From positions 620,001 through 684,000 of the forward strand of contig NZ_PVTL01000001.1 in the NCBI RefSeq assembly GCF_003003265.1: a stretch of 64,000 nt of DNA, written 5' to 3'. The translations under genes and the position numbers were made by a program. Source of the stretch: Glaciihabitans tibetensis (lineage in GTDB: Bacteria; Actinomycetota; Actinomycetes; Actinomycetales; Microbacteriaceae). Positions 1-8,461 of the stretch are shown here, piece after piece (position 1 is the first letter of the stretch; every line of letters starts with the position of its first letter). The notes beneath the pieces were generated by a model. The model saw only the letters and a program-made list of their open reading frames with translations, had not been told where the DNA came from and ran no database searches.

Positions 1-720
1 AGCCTCGCCCCGCGATACAAAGTCGGGAACGATATCCCCACCCATGTCGTGGTCGGAGTCGACGTTCTCGCCATCCCGGATCACGGCGTCCATCAGGATG
101 TCGGCGTTGAAGACGTAGTTACCCATCGAGGCGAGCACCTCGTTGGGGGAGTCCGCCAGACCGACCGCGTCTTTGGGCTTCTCGAGGAACGCCTTGATGC
201 GGTTCGGGTCGTCCGGGTCGAGCTCGATCACGCCGAACTGGTCGGCCAGCGACAGGGGCTGACGGATCGCGGCGACCGTGACGCCTGCGCCTGACTTGAT
301 GTGCGCCTCGATCATTTGAGCGAAGTCCATCCGGTACACGTGGTCTGCGCCGACCACAACGACGATGTCGGGCTTTTCGTCGCGCAGCAGGTTCAGCGAC
401 TGCAGGATTGCGTCCGCCGAACCGCTGAACCACCGCTTGCCCAGGCGCTGTTGCGCTGGAACGGAGGCGATGTACGAGTTCAGCAAGCCGCTCATGTGCC
501 AGGTCTGCGTGATGTGCCGGTCGAGGCTGTGTGACTTGTACTGCGTCAGCACCACGATCTGGTTGAGCCCGGAGTTGATGAGGTTGCTCAGTGCGAAGTC
601 GATGAGCCGGTACCCACCGCCGAACGGAACCGCGGGCTTTGCGCGATCCGCGGTGAGCGGCATAAGCCGCTTACCTTCTCCACCAGCAAGGACAATGCCG
701 AAAATCTTCTTTGACGCCAT
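1..720 (-). CDS. glgC: Glucose-1-phosphate adenylyltransferase, 3' end cut by window
   Basis: Makes ADP-glucose from glucose-1-phosphate and ATP, the donor for glycogen or maltose-1-phosphate synthesis in the cytosol. Reading from the ATG at 718-720, 240 codons stay open to the window edge. The protein begins [19 protein letters not shown], the nucleotide-binding loop of the family, followed by [14 protein letters not shown], a long Rossmann-like core with GADHVYRMD, and FLEKPKD in the substrate region. A full enzyme is about 410 residues, so the C-terminal beta-helix half lies outside the window. It is divergent from the synthase gene at 797 with only 76 bp between starts, the same arrangement as glgC and glgM in mycobacteria. 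Identification is firm; truncation is only the window boundary. Confidence 0.96.
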   Translation of the reverse strand, partial: MASKKIFGIVLAGGEGKRLMPLTADRAKPAVPFGGGYRLIDFALSNLINSGLNQIVVLTQYKSHSLDRHITQTWHMSGLLNSYIASVPAQQRLGKRWFSGSADAILQSLNLLRDEKPDIVVVVGADHVYRMDFAQMIEAHIKSGAGVTVAAIRQPLSLADQFGVIELDPDDPNRIKAFLEKPKDAVGLADSPNEVLASMGNYVFNADILMDAVIRDGENVDSDHDMGGDIVPDFVSRGEA

Positions 721-783
721 AGGTACAGCGTATGGGACCGAGCGGTCCTCGACTAGCGTCTCGCCAGCGGGTCGGGGCTGTAC

Positions 784-789
784 TAGCGT
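784..789 (+). promoter_or_regulatory. -10 element of a probable leaderless promoter for glgM/glgA
   Basis: TAGCGT lies exactly 7 nt before the ATG at 797, and there is no purine-rich ribosome site in between. Transcription would then start at or next to the start codon. It is one of at least ten such arrangements in this window. Confidence 0.5.
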
Positions 790-796
790 CTATCCC

Positions 797-1978
797 ATGC
801 GAGTAGACGTTATAAGCCGGGAATATCCACCAGAGGTATATGGCGGGGCCGGTGTCCACGTTGCTGAACTCGTGCGGGCCATGCGCGACGACGTTGACGT
901 CGTTGTGCGCGCGTTCGGCAAACCGCGTGACGAGCCTGGCGTTTTTTCGTACGGCCCACTGTCGGAACTGTCGGGGGCCAACCCCGCGCTGTCCACCCTC
1001 GGCGTCGACCTGCAAATAGCGCAGGATGTCGCTGGTGCCGACGTCGTGCACTCCCACACCTGGTATGCCAACGCGGCGGGCCACGTGGCATCGCTTCTCC
1101 ACGGCATTCCGCACGTGGTCACCGCTCACAGTCTCGAACCGCTTCGTCCGTGGAAAGCTGAGCAGCTCGGCGGCGGGTACCGCGTGTCGAGCTGGATCGA
1201 GTCGACCGCTTTCGCCGGGGCAGCGAAGGTGATCGCCGTCAGCCATGGCATGCGCCGTGACATCCTGCGAAGCTACCCATTCCTCGACGAGGACAAGGTG
1301 ACGGTCGTGCACAACGGCATCGATCTCGAACGCTGGAAGCCTCTGGATGACCTGCAGACGGTGCGCGCCCTCGGCATCGACCCCGACCGGCCGTCGATTG
1401 TGTTTGTCGGCAGGATCACCCGCCAGAAGGGCTTGCCGTACCTGCTTCGTGCCGCCGCTCTGCTGCCGCCGGAGGTGCAGCTGGTGCTCTGCGCGGGCGC
1501 TCCCGATACCCCGGAGATTCTGGCCGAGGTCGAGGCGGGAGTCGCGGCGCTGCGTGAACAACGCTCTGGTGTCGTCTGGATTGATCGCATTCTCAGCCAG
1601 CCCGAGTTGTCTGCCGTGCTCACCCAGGCAACCGCTTTCGTCTGTCCGTCGGTTTACGAACCGCTCGGGATCGTCAATCTGGAAGCGATGGCCTGTGGCG
1701 TCGCGGTCGTGGGAACGGCGACCGGAGGAATTCCCGAGGTTGTTGACGACGGTGTAACCGGTCGGCTGGTACCGATCGAGCAATTGCAGGATGGCACGGG
1801 GACCCCAATCGATCCGGAAAAGTTCGTGGCGGATCTCGCACGGATTCTCACGGAAGTAGTTTCTGACCCCGCCGCGGCGAAAGTGATGGGGGCTGCCGGT
1901 CGACGCAGGGCGGAGACTGAGTTCGGGTGGGAGCGCATAGCCGTGCGTACGCGAGAAATCTACGCTTCCCTGCTCTAA
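797..1978 (+). CDS. glgA: Actinobacterial glycogen synthase / maltose-1-phosphate synthase (GT4)
   Basis: Uses ADP-glucose as donor. The actinobacterial enzymes of this type (GlgM, Rv1212c) mainly join ADP-glucose to glucose-1-phosphate, giving maltose-1-phosphate for GlgE, and are often still annotated glgA. The 393-residue protein has the GT-B fold signs: an N-terminal GGAGVHV loop (residues 16-22), VGRITRQKG at 204-212 with the donor-phosphate Arg/Lys, and the retaining EX7E motif at E288/E296 in [11 protein letters not shown]. The ATG at 797 is chosen because the family begins MRVD and a -10 box sits 7 nt upstream; the open frame upstream runs antisense to glgC. Divergent glgC supplies the substrate. 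Whether the product is glucan or maltose-1-phosphate is inferred from family only. Confidence 0.93.
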   Translation: MRVDVISREYPPEVYGGAGVHVAELVRAMRDDVDVVVRAFGKPRDEPGVFSYGPLSELSGANPALSTLGVDLQIAQDVAGADVVHSHTWYANAAGHVASLLHGIPHVVTAHSLEPLRPWKAEQLGGGYRVSSWIESTAFAGAAKVIAVSHGMRRDILRSYPFLDEDKVTVVHNGIDLERWKPLDDLQTVRALGIDPDRPSIVFVGRITRQKGLPYLLRAAALLPPEVQLVLCAGAPDTPEILAEVEAGVAALREQRSGVVWIDRILSQPELSAVLTQATAFVCPSVYEPLGIVNLEAMACGVAVVGTATGGIPEVVDDGVTGRLVPIEQLQDGTGTPIDPEKFVADLARILTEVVSDPAAAKVMGAAGRRRAETEFGWERIAVRTREIYASLL

Positions 1979-1990
1979 GCTGGGGTCATC

Positions 1991-2776
1991 ATGGCCAGCG
2001 TTCTCCAGCTCACTGACGTCTCCGTCGTACGCGACGGCACCACCATCCTCGACAACCTCACCTGGACCGTCGACAGCTCCGAGCGGTGGGTGATTCTCGG
2101 GCCGAACGGCGCGGGTAAAACCACGCTGTTGCAGGTCGCTGCGGCCCTGATCCACCCAAGTTCGGGCAAGGCCCAGATTCTCGACGACACCCTCGGGCGC
2201 GTCGACGTCTTTGAGCTGCGTCCGCGAATTGGTTTCGCCTCCTCGGCGATGGCGAAGCGCATCCCCGCCTCGGAGACCGTGCTCAACGTGGTGATGACGG
2301 CGGCGTGGTCGGTGACGGGTCGCTGGAACGAAAGCTACGAAGACATCGACGTGCGTCGTGCGGAGCGTGTGCTTGCGGAGTGGAAGCTCGACAGCCTGGC
2401 CGAGCGTCGGTTCGGGTCGTTGAGCGACGGTGAGCAAAAGCGTGTGCAGATCGCTCGCGCGGTCATGACTGACCCCGAGATCCTGCTCCTCGACGAGCCT
2501 GCAGCCAGCCTTGACCTTGGCGCGCGCGAGGAACTCATCCACCTGCTGGGCGGTTACGCCAGCGCGGAAGAGGCGCCCGGCATCGTCATGGTCACCCACC
2601 ACGTCGAGGAGATTCCGCCGGGCTTCACTCATGCCCTATTGCTCGTTCACGGCGGCATCTACGCGGCCGGGCCCATCGGCGAGGTGCTGACCGCCGAGAA
2701 GCTCACCGGCGCATTCGGCGTCGAGCTTGAGGTCAGCAGCGATAACGGACGGTTCACCGCGCGTTCTCCGCACTGA
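1991..2776 (+). CDS. ABC transporter ATP-binding protein
   Basis: Cytoplasmic ATPase of 261 residues. Walker A is GPNGAGKT at residues 37-44, followed by a signature region that reads LSDGEQKRVQIARA (an S-D-G-E variant of LSGGQ), and Walker B ILLLDEP leading into the D-loop ASLDL. The H-loop His is in MVTHHVEEIP. The start lies 12 nt after the synthase stop, so the two may be cotranscribed, with a TAAGCT box 9 nt upstream as an alternative promoter. No permease or binding protein is adjacent, so this resembles orphan ATPases of the YlmA/ModF type; the substrate and even a transport role are unknown. A GC-rich hairpin follows at 2803-2821. Confidence 0.85.
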   Translation: MASVLQLTDVSVVRDGTTILDNLTWTVDSSERWVILGPNGAGKTTLLQVAAALIHPSSGKAQILDDTLGRVDVFELRPRIGFASSAMAKRIPASETVLNVVMTAAWSVTGRWNESYEDIDVRRAERVLAEWKLDSLAERRFGSLSDGEQKRVQIARAVMTDPEILLLDEPAASLDLGAREELIHLLGGYASAEEAPGIVMVTHHVEEIPPGFTHALLLVHGGIYAAGPIGEVLTAEKLTGAFGVELEVSSDNGRFTARSPH

Positions 2777-2802
2777 CCGGCCCCACGCAGTGAGGTCTGA
2801 CC

Positions 2803-2821
2803 CCGCGGCCAGCTGCCGCGG
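2803..2821. terminator. GC-rich hairpin after the ABC ATPase gene
   Basis: A perfect 7-bp stem CCGCGGC / GCCGCGG with a 5-nt loop starts 26 nt past the stop codon. There is no T-run after it, so it is a weak candidate for a terminator. The rest of the 229-bp gap up to rpmE2 shows no gene; 2950-2975 is AT-rich against the background and probably holds the rpmE2 promoter. Confidence 0.35.
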
Positions 2822-3005
2822 TGGCTCGAGTGCCGGCGGCGTCCCGGGTACTGCCCGCGACACGCCCCACGGCGTCGACTGCCTGTTCTCCAGGTACATC
2901 TGGTAGGCTTCTGATTCGTCTGGGCGCATATCGCGCGTCGTCGACATAATTTTATTGTCTAAACCTGACTATCCAATCCTGAAAACAACAAACCAAGGAT
3001 CCACC

Positions 3006-3254
3006 ATGAAGTCTGATACCCACCCCGCGTACGCGCCGATCGTGTTCCGCGACCTCGCCTCTGGTGCGACCTTCCTGACGCGCTCGACCGTGACCAGCCA
3101 GAAGACCATCGAGCTGGATGGCGAGACCTACCCGGTCATCGACGTCGAGATCTCGTCTGAGTCGCACCCGTTCTACACGGGCAAGCAGCGCATCATGGAC
3201 TCCGCCGGCCGTGTCGAGAAGTTCAACTCGCGCTACAAGGGCTTCGGCAAGTAG
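3006..3254 (+). CDS. rpmE2: Type B (zinc-free) 50S ribosomal protein L31
   Basis: Structural protein of the large ribosomal subunit, 82 residues, the usual length for L31 type B. It begins [16 protein letters not shown] and contains [21 protein letters not shown], both diagnostic. The zinc-binding CXXC of type A L31 is absent. In many actinobacteria this paralogue replaces the zinc-containing L31 during zinc starvation under Zur. Upstream, 2949-2967 is an AT-rich stretch, but I cannot show a clean Zur palindrome. The ATG is preceded by AAGGA with 7-nt spacing. A strong terminator follows at 3281, so the gene is monocistronic. Confidence 0.95.
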   Translation: MKSDTHPAYAPIVFRDLASGATFLTRSTVTSQKTIELDGETYPVIDVEISSESHPFYTGKQRIMDSAGRVEKFNSRYKGFGK

Positions 3255-3280
3255 TCCGAACCCACCCACGCTCCACAAAG

Positions 3281-3311
3281 AAGGCGACCAGCTGAGGCTG
3301 GTCGCCTTTTT
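3281..3311 (+). terminator. Rho-independent terminator of rpmE2
   Basis: A perfect 12-bp stem (AAGGCGACCAGC at 3281-3292 pairs with 3297-3308) has the tetraloop TGAG and runs into TTTTT. It begins 26 nt past the rpmE2 stop. This is one of the two clearest terminators in the window. Confidence 0.92.
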
Positions 3312-3647
3312 CTCTGCCAGCAAGCCCGGCGGGAACCAGACCGGTAGTCGATCGGCTGGTGGCTACGGGTTCCTTCGTCGAGCGGACAACTGTCTACGCA
3401 GCATCCCATCGACAGGCCACTCCCGTCGGTTGTCGGCCCAAAGTAGGTCGATTGCTGTCCCGTCGGCATGCGGAGTTAGCGCCACGGCTCGACAACTGGC
3501 CGCTCGGTAAGACGGCGTCCGCGCGGACCGCACGATCCTAAGACCGGACACGTCACTCTGCCGGCGCGGAGAGCTATGCCCGAGGTCAGTCAGTGGCAAT
3601 GCGGCGCATCGTGCCTGAGGCGCGTCACCCAACCGGGCGGGAGGGGG
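3312..3647. other. 336-bp interval with no recognisable gene
   Basis: Between the rpmE2 terminator and the 3' end of the convergent exonuclease gene I see only short open frames on both strands, without ribosome sites or recognisable protein sequence. No RNA fold or repeat stood out. It may be decayed coding sequence, but nothing identifies it. Confidence 0.5.
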
Positions 3648-4520
3648 TCAGCGCTGCGGCCAGGCCTGTGATGCGCTGAATCCGGGGTCGCGGGTACGGC
3701 GCATGTAGTCCTCGAAGCTGGCGGCCTGCTCGGCGAACCAGCCGATTTGCAGAAGATGCAGCTGGGCCGGTTCGATAGCGATCTCGTCCCTGTAGCGGTG
3801 TGCGATCGCCTGGGCGACTCGTCCGGCAGCAACCGCATCCGCGGCCGCGTCATGCGCGTCGGTCAGGTCGACGCCGTAGTAAAGCGCAGCGACTTCGAGG
3901 GTGCGCTTGCCTTTGCGATAGCGATCGACGGCCTTGTCGAGGACGAGCGGGTCGATCACGGGGGAGGGGTCGGCCAAGGGGACGACGCCGTGGCGGAGCG
4001 CCTCACGGTTGAGGAGGCTGAGGTCATAGGGAGCGTTGTAGATCGTGATGGGGATGTCGCGCGCGACGAGCGAGTTCAGGGCCGCAACTATCTCGGCGAC
4101 GACCTCGCCCGCCGGACGGCCTTCCGCGCGTGCGCGCTCGGTGCTGATGCCGTGTACCGCCGTGGCTTGTTCGGGAATCTCGATGCCTGGGTCGGCCAGC
4201 CAGTCCCACCGCTCGACGAGCGCACCGGTCGAGTCCAGGATGCCGACGTGTGCCGACACAATGCGGCTGGTCTCAATGTCGATGCCGGTCGTTTCGAGAT
4301 CGAATACGCCGAGTCGCTCACACCAGACAGGAACGGCGACGGCGTCGATAACCACCGCGTCGATAACCACTGCCTCGAGAACCACCGCGTCGATAACCAC
4401 TGGCTCGACGAGAGCAGTTTCGACAACCGCTGACTCAACCGTCGCCGGCTCGTCCAACACTGAAAGGTCTTCGTCGAGCGAGAACAGGGGAACCGAGGTG
4501 GTCGCGTCGAGTGCAGTCAT
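3648..4520 (-). CDS. DEDDh 3'-5' exonuclease (DNA pol III epsilon-like) with repeat-bearing N-terminal extension
   Basis: Hydrolyses DNA or RNA from 3' ends with two metal ions. All five catalytic residues are visible: D74 and E76 in FDLETTG, D167 in YNAPYDLSLL, and H224 with D229 in AHDAAADA, which makes it DEDDh class. The core runs from about residue 67 to 245. The first 66 residues are unlike the family: acidic and hydrophobic, with an imperfect five-residue repeat VVIDA around residues 41-60, encoded by a 15-bp tandem repeat. Close relatives usually start at about the WCERLGVFD segment, so the true start could be internal, but I see no good internal start codon and keep the ATG at 4520. 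It stands alone and converges with rpmE2. The biological role (repair, RNA turnover, proofreading) is not determined by sequence. Confidence 0.85.
   Translation of the reverse strand: MTALDATTSVPLFSLDEDLSVLDEPATVESAVVETALVEPVVIDAVVLEAVVIDAVVIDAVAVPVWCERLGVFDLETTGIDIETSRIVSAHVGILDSTGALVERWDWLADPGIEIPEQATAVHGISTERARAEGRPAGEVVAEIVAALNSLVARDIPITIYNAPYDLSLLNREALRHGVVPLADPSPVIDPLVLDKAVDRYRKGKRTLEVAALYYGVDLTDAHDAAADAVAAGRVAQAIAHRYRDEIAIEPAQLHLLQIGWFAEQAASFEDYMRRTRDPGFSASQAWPQR
4342..4401. repeat. Four 15-bp tandem units inside the exonuclease gene
   Basis: On the plus strand the units read GCGTCGATAACCACC, the same with a final T, GCCTCGAGAACCACC, and GCGTCGATAACCACT, with a degenerate fifth unit after 4401. 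The period is exactly five codons, so copy-number change keeps the reading frame. The peptide unit is VVIDA. Confidence 0.85.
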
Positions 4521-4550
4521 GCCTTCACCCTAGGGGCAGCATGCGACACC

Positions 4551-4580
4551 GCTTCGGAGGCACGCGCGTGCCTCCGAAGC
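4551..4580 (-). terminator. Perfect 30-nt palindrome downstream of treS
   Basis: GCTTCGGAGGCACGC at 4551-4565 is followed directly by its exact reverse complement to 4580. It starts 4 nt past the trehalose synthase stop on the minus strand and lies 30 nt before the exonuclease start. It lacks a T-run, but its position fits transcription termination or mRNA 3'-end protection. Confidence 0.65.
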
Positions 4581-4584
4581 GAGG

Positions 4585-6309
4585 CTATGCCCGCCCGCCG
4601 GTGAAGTGGCTGTCTCCGACGTGGAGCCAGTAGAAGCTGTGGGTTCCGAGCGTCAGCGTGAGGGACCCATCATCCGCCACTGTGGGAAATTGGCTCCCAC
4701 CGAAGAGATCGAACAGCTTGGCCCCGCCGAGGTCCTCGGTGTCGATTTCGACAGAAACCGGGTTGTGCGCGAAGCTGAACACACACAGGATCTTCTCGGC
4801 AGAGTCGCCGAACTGAGTGCCCGAGCCTTCGTACTCCCGCACGAACGCGAGCACCGACTCGTGGTTCGTCTTGAGCACCCGCAACGTTCCCAACCCGAAG
4901 GTGGGGTGTGCTTTGCGAATGTGGATGACGTTACGCACCCAGTGCAGCAGCGATCGCGACTGCGCCAGCTGGCTCTCGACGTTCACCAGGTTGTAGTTGT
5001 AGACCAGCGACTGAACCACGGGCAGATAGAGCTTGCCAGGGTCTGCGGAGGAGAAGCCCGCGTTGCGGTCCGGAGTCCACTGCATCGGGGTACGGGAGCT
5101 GTCGCGGTCGGGCAGCCAGATGTTGTCGCCCATGCCGATCTCGTCCCCGTAGTACAGGAACGGGCTGCCCTTCAGCGCGAAGAGAAGCGCGTGGGCGAGC
5201 TCGAGCTCTGCGCGCGAGTTGTCGAGGAGGGGAGCCAGCCTGCGCCGGATGCCGATGTTGGAGCGCATCCGCGGGTCGTACGCGTACCAGCCGTACATCG
5301 CCTGGCGGTACTCCTCGCTGACCATCTCGAGGGTGAGCTCGTCGTGGTTGCGGAGGAACACGCCCCAGCCGGCGCCGTCCGGCACCTCGGTGGCCTCCGA
5401 CAGGATGCGGATGAGTTCCCCGGCCTGCTGGGAGCGAAGCGAGTAGAAGATGCGGGGCATGACGGGGAAGTCGAAGGCCATGTGGCATTCGGGTTCCTCG
5501 TTTGTGCCGAAAAACTGCACGACTTCCTGGGGCCACTGGTTGGCTTCGGCGATGAGGACGCGGCCGGGGTAATCACGGTCGACCATCGCGCGCATTTCGC
5601 GGATGAACTGGTGGGTCTCCGGCTCGCCCTCACCGTTGCCCTCTTCCGTTTCGAACAGGTACGGGATCGCATCGAGACGAATCCCGTCGACACCCATCTC
5701 CATCCAGAACCGCACGATGTCGAGCACTTCCTGGCGTACAGCCGGGTTCTCGAAGTTCAGGTCGGGCTGGTGGGAGAAGAACCGGTGGAAGAAGAACTGG
5801 CGGCGGACCGGGTCGAACGTCCAGTTCGACTCCTCCGTGTCGACGAAGATGACGCGGATGTTCTCGTACTTCTTGTCGGTGTCGCTCCACACGTAGTAGT
5901 CGCCGTACGGGCCTTCCGGGTCTTCCCTGGACTGCTGGAACCAGTCGTGGGCGTCGGAGGTGTGGTTCAGCGGGTAGTCGATGACGATGCGCATGTTGCG
6001 CTCGTGCGCCTTGGTGACGAGATCCTTGAATTCATCCACCGTTCCGAAATCGGGCAGGATCGTGCGGAAATCCGACACGTCGTAGCCACCGTCGCGCAGG
6101 GGGGAGTTGTAGATCGGCGGAAGCCAGAGAGCGTCAACACCGAGCCACTGCAGGTAGTCAAGCCGTGAGATGAGTCCGCTGAGGTCGCCTGAGCCGTCGC
6201 CGTTACTGTCGACGAAACTCCGCACCATTACTTCGTAGAAGACGGCTCTGCGGTGCCACTGGGGATCCAGTGCGAGCCCGGGTAGTTGGATGGGTGCGGT
6301 GAAGGACAC
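4585..6309 (-). CDS. treS: Maltose alpha-D-glucosyltransferase / trehalose synthase (GH13)
   Basis: Interconverts maltose and trehalose in the cytosol by an intramolecular glucosyl transfer. The 574-residue protein shows the GH13 motifs in order: DYPLNHTSD around 111-119, nucleophile D213 in DGIRLDAIP, acid/base E255 in LIAEANQWP, and transition-state stabiliser D323 in LRNHDELT. The early sequence YEVMVRSFVDSNGDG is typical of TreS rather than of other alpha-amylases. The GTG at 6307-6309 is chosen because AAAGGAG lies 4 nt upstream and the protein then starts SFTAPIQLPG; a longer in-frame ATG at 6387 has no ribosome site. No maltokinase domain is fused and none is adjacent. With the nearby ADP-glucose genes it suggests trehalose and glucan metabolism, but glgE and mak are not in view. 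Confidence 0.94.
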   Translation of the reverse strand: MSFTAPIQLPGLALDPQWHRRAVFYEVMVRSFVDSNGDGSGDLSGLISRLDYLQWLGVDALWLPPIYNSPLRDGGYDVSDFRTILPDFGTVDEFKDLVTKAHERNMRIVIDYPLNHTSDAHDWFQQSREDPEGPYGDYYVWSDTDKKYENIRVIFVDTEESNWTFDPVRRQFFFHRFFSHQPDLNFENPAVRQEVLDIVRFWMEMGVDGIRLDAIPYLFETEEGNGEGEPETHQFIREMRAMVDRDYPGRVLIAEANQWPQEVVQFFGTNEEPECHMAFDFPVMPRIFYSLRSQQAGELIRILSEATEVPDGAGWGVFLRNHDELTLEMVSEEYRQAMYGWYAYDPRMRSNIGIRRRLAPLLDNSRAELELAHALLFALKGSPFLYYGDEIGMGDNIWLPDRDSSRTPMQWTPDRNAGFSSADPGKLYLPVVQSLVYNYNLVNVESQLAQSRSLLHWVRNVIHIRKAHPTFGLGTLRVLKTNHESVLAFVREYEGSGTQFGDSAEKILCVFSFAHNPVSVEIDTEDLGGAKLFDLFGGSQFPTVADDGSLTLTLGTHSFYWLHVGDSHFTGGRA

Positions 6310-6422
6310 TGCGCTCCTTTCGAGCGTGCGGCGGGCAAACTCCGGCACAGCCGGGCAACACTTACCGAGTCTAGGTGGCCCGCGCATTTTTCCCCGGTCG
6401 GCGCTGCCTAGAATCTATAGAA

Positions 6423-7379
6423 ATGGTTGCCTTCTCTCCCTACGCGTCTCTCCTGGCCGAAGTCCCCCTGCGCGAAGGCGAGGTCTCGGTGCTGGGCAGC
6501 CACACCCGCTATTGGGATTACGGGCCGGTGGATGCCGCGGTCACCGTCATCGCCGTGCATGGTTTCCGTGGCGAACACCACGGGCTCGATCCGATCGTTG
6601 CCCATCTGCGGGGCATTCGCGTTCTCAGTCCCGACCTGCCGGGGTTCGGAGAATCCACCCCGATGACGGGAGCCGAGCACAGCATTGCCGGGTACTCGTC
6701 GTGGCTGCGCGGCTTTGTGGAGGCGCTGCACCTCGCGGACCAGCCGGTCATCCTCGGCCATTCCTTCGGCTCGATCGTGACCTCCGCAGCTGTGGCCGAC
6801 GGCTTGCAGACGCCGCGGCTGATCCTGATCAATCCAATCGCCGCGCCCGCGCTGTCTGGCCCGAAGGCAGTGCTCACCTGGTTGACGGTGCAGTACTACC
6901 GGGTCGCCGCCGCTCTGCCGGAACGGGTCGGATACGCGTTGCTGAGCAATTGGCTCATCGTGCGTTTCACCAGCGTGGTGATGGTGACCACGAAGGATCC
7001 TGCCCTTCGCCGCTGGATTCACTCGCAGCATCAGACCTACTTCAGCCGTTTCTCGGATCGGGCGACGGTTCTTGCGGGCTTCGACGCCTCGGTCACCAGC
7101 GACGTCAGCATGGCCGCCGGCCGCATCGCGGTGCCCACGCTGCTCATCGCGGCAGACCACGACCCGATCACCAGTGTGCGCGCCCTGCACCGGCTCGCCG
7201 GCCTCTTCGCGGACGCCCGGCTGGTGATGTTCGAAGACGTCGGCCACCTGATCCACTACGAGCGCCCGCTGGAGGCCGCAACGGAAATTGTGGCGTTCCT
7301 CGGCAGTGGTCAGGTAGCGACCGAGAGCGCGCGGCCCACCGCGGGTGGTTCCCAGCGGCCAGCCGGAAGCACCCTGTGA
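6423..7379 (+). CDS. Alpha/beta-fold hydrolase
   Basis: Cytoplasmic hydrolase of 318 residues. The nucleophile elbow is GHSFGS at residues 112-117 (S114), the oxyanion loop is HGFRG at 46-50, the acid is likely the Asp in AADHDPIT, and the base His is in VGHLIHYERP near the C-terminus. The ATG at 6423 lacks a ribosome site, but a TAGAAT box lies 8 nt before it, consistent with a very short leader. A longer start at 6375 would overlap that box. The stop overlaps the GTG of the glycosyltransferase gene by 3 nt, so the two are translationally coupled. The substrate is unknown; the coupling hints at ester or acyl chemistry on a glycoconjugate, which is inference only. Confidence 0.85.
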   Translation: MVAFSPYASLLAEVPLREGEVSVLGSHTRYWDYGPVDAAVTVIAVHGFRGEHHGLDPIVAHLRGIRVLSPDLPGFGESTPMTGAEHSIAGYSSWLRGFVEALHLADQPVILGHSFGSIVTSAAVADGLQTPRLILINPIAAPALSGPKAVLTWLTVQYYRVAAALPERVGYALLSNWLIVRFTSVVMVTTKDPALRRWIHSQHQTYFSRFSDRATVLAGFDASVTSDVSMAAGRIAVPTLLIAADHDPITSVRALHRLAGLFADARLVMFEDVGHLIHYERPLEAATEIVAFLGSGQVATESARPTAGGSQRPAGSTL

Positions 7380-8452
7380 AGATTCTCTTCGACTGCCGGT
7401 ACACCCGTTTGGAGCGGCACGACGGCATCAGCCGCTACACCGCCGGCCTGGTGACCGCCCTCAGCGAGCTGCATCCATTGACGATGATGATCAGCGACCG
7501 CCGCCAGCTCACGATGCTTCCGGATCTGCCCTGGGTGATGGGCCCGTCGCCCACGGGCGTCACCGAACCGCTCGCGTCGCTAATGATCAACAAGTTCACC
7601 CCCGACGTGGTCTTCACCCCGATGCAGACGTTGGGTCCCTGGGGTCGCAGGTTCGGTCTGGTCTCCACGGTGCACGACCTGATCTATTACTCGAACCCCA
7701 CGCCCCCGCGCAATTTGTCCTGGCCGATTCGCCTGGTCTGGCGCCTGTACCACCTCAGCTGGGCACCACAGCGCCTGCTCCTGCGCAGCGCGGACGAACA
7801 CGTCGCGGTATCAGAGACGACTCGGCAGTTGATGCTGCGCCACCGGCTCACTCCTCACGCCATCACGATTGTCTCGGACGCCGTCGAGACTCCCGAGTCT
7901 GTGCGCGACGAACCCCCAACCGGCCGCGATCTGGTCTACATGGGTTCCTTCATGCCCTACAAAAACGTCGAGCTTCTGATGCGGGCGATGCACCTGCTTC
8001 CCGGCTACCACCTGCACCTGCTCAGCCGGGCGAGTGACGCCGACCAGCAGCGCCTCGCGGTGCTCGCGCCCGCGGGGAGCGTCACCTTCCACGGCGGGGT
8101 CACCGACGCCAGGTACCAAGAACTGTTGTTGTCGGCAACCGCGCTGGTGACCGCGTCGCGCGCCGAGGGCTTCGGACTGCCGCTCGTGGAGTCGATGGCG
8201 CTCGGCACCCCGGTGGTCGTCAGCGACATCCCGGTGTTCCGCGAGATCGGCGGAGACGCAGCGGGGTATTTCGACCCCGAGTCACCGAGCTCGTTTGCGA
8301 GCGCTGTGCGTGCGCTTGAAGACGAGGCAGAGTGGATGTCGCGGTCGCGCCGTTCGGTCCAGCAAGCACAGCCGTATAGCTGGGAGCACTCGGCTCACGC
8401 TCTGCTGCAGGTACTCCGGCGTGTCGTAGCCACGCGCGCAACCGAAAAGTAG
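7376..8452 (+). CDS. GT4-family glycosyltransferase
   Basis: Transfers a sugar from a nucleotide or lipid-linked donor with retention. The 358-residue protein starts MKILFDCRYTRLERHDGISRY, a glycine-poor N-terminal Rossmann domain, has DLVYMGSFMPYKNVELLMRA as the donor-domain start, and SRAEGFGLPLVESMALGTPVV containing the EX7E pair near the C-terminal third. The GTG start overlaps the TGA of the hydrolase gene (GTGA). Relatives include mannosyltransferases of the WbaZ type; acceptor and donor cannot be assigned. No membrane segment is evident. Confidence 0.85.
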   Translation: MKILFDCRYTRLERHDGISRYTAGLVTALSELHPLTMMISDRRQLTMLPDLPWVMGPSPTGVTEPLASLMINKFTPDVVFTPMQTLGPWGRRFGLVSTVHDLIYYSNPTPPRNLSWPIRLVWRLYHLSWAPQRLLLRSADEHVAVSETTRQLMLRHRLTPHAITIVSDAVETPESVRDEPPTGRDLVYMGSFMPYKNVELLMRAMHLLPGYHLHLLSRASDADQQRLAVLAPAGSVTFHGGVTDARYQELLLSATALVTASRAEGFGLPLVESMALGTPVVVSDIPVFREIGGDAAGYFDPESPSSFASAVRALEDEAEWMSRSRRSVQQAQPYSWEHSAHALLQVLRRVVATRATEK

Positions 8453-8461
8453 CCCGCGGGC

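Noticed and set aside
671-2632. A 653-codon open frame on the minus strand across glgM and the ABC ATPase gene
   Set aside because: It is the antisense shadow of two well-identified genes. High third-position GC keeps antisense frames open, and its protein has no recognisable motif.
2949-2967. Possible Zur box before rpmE2 (GACA and TGTC flanking an AT-rich centre)
   Set aside because: Only the outer four bases pair; the centre is not palindromic and does not fit the known Zur consensus. Zur control remains likely only from family knowledge.
4606-6168. A 520-codon plus-strand frame opposite trehalose synthase
   Set aside because: The minus strand encodes complete GH13 motifs over the same bases. 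The antisense protein is low-complexity and lacks a start signal.
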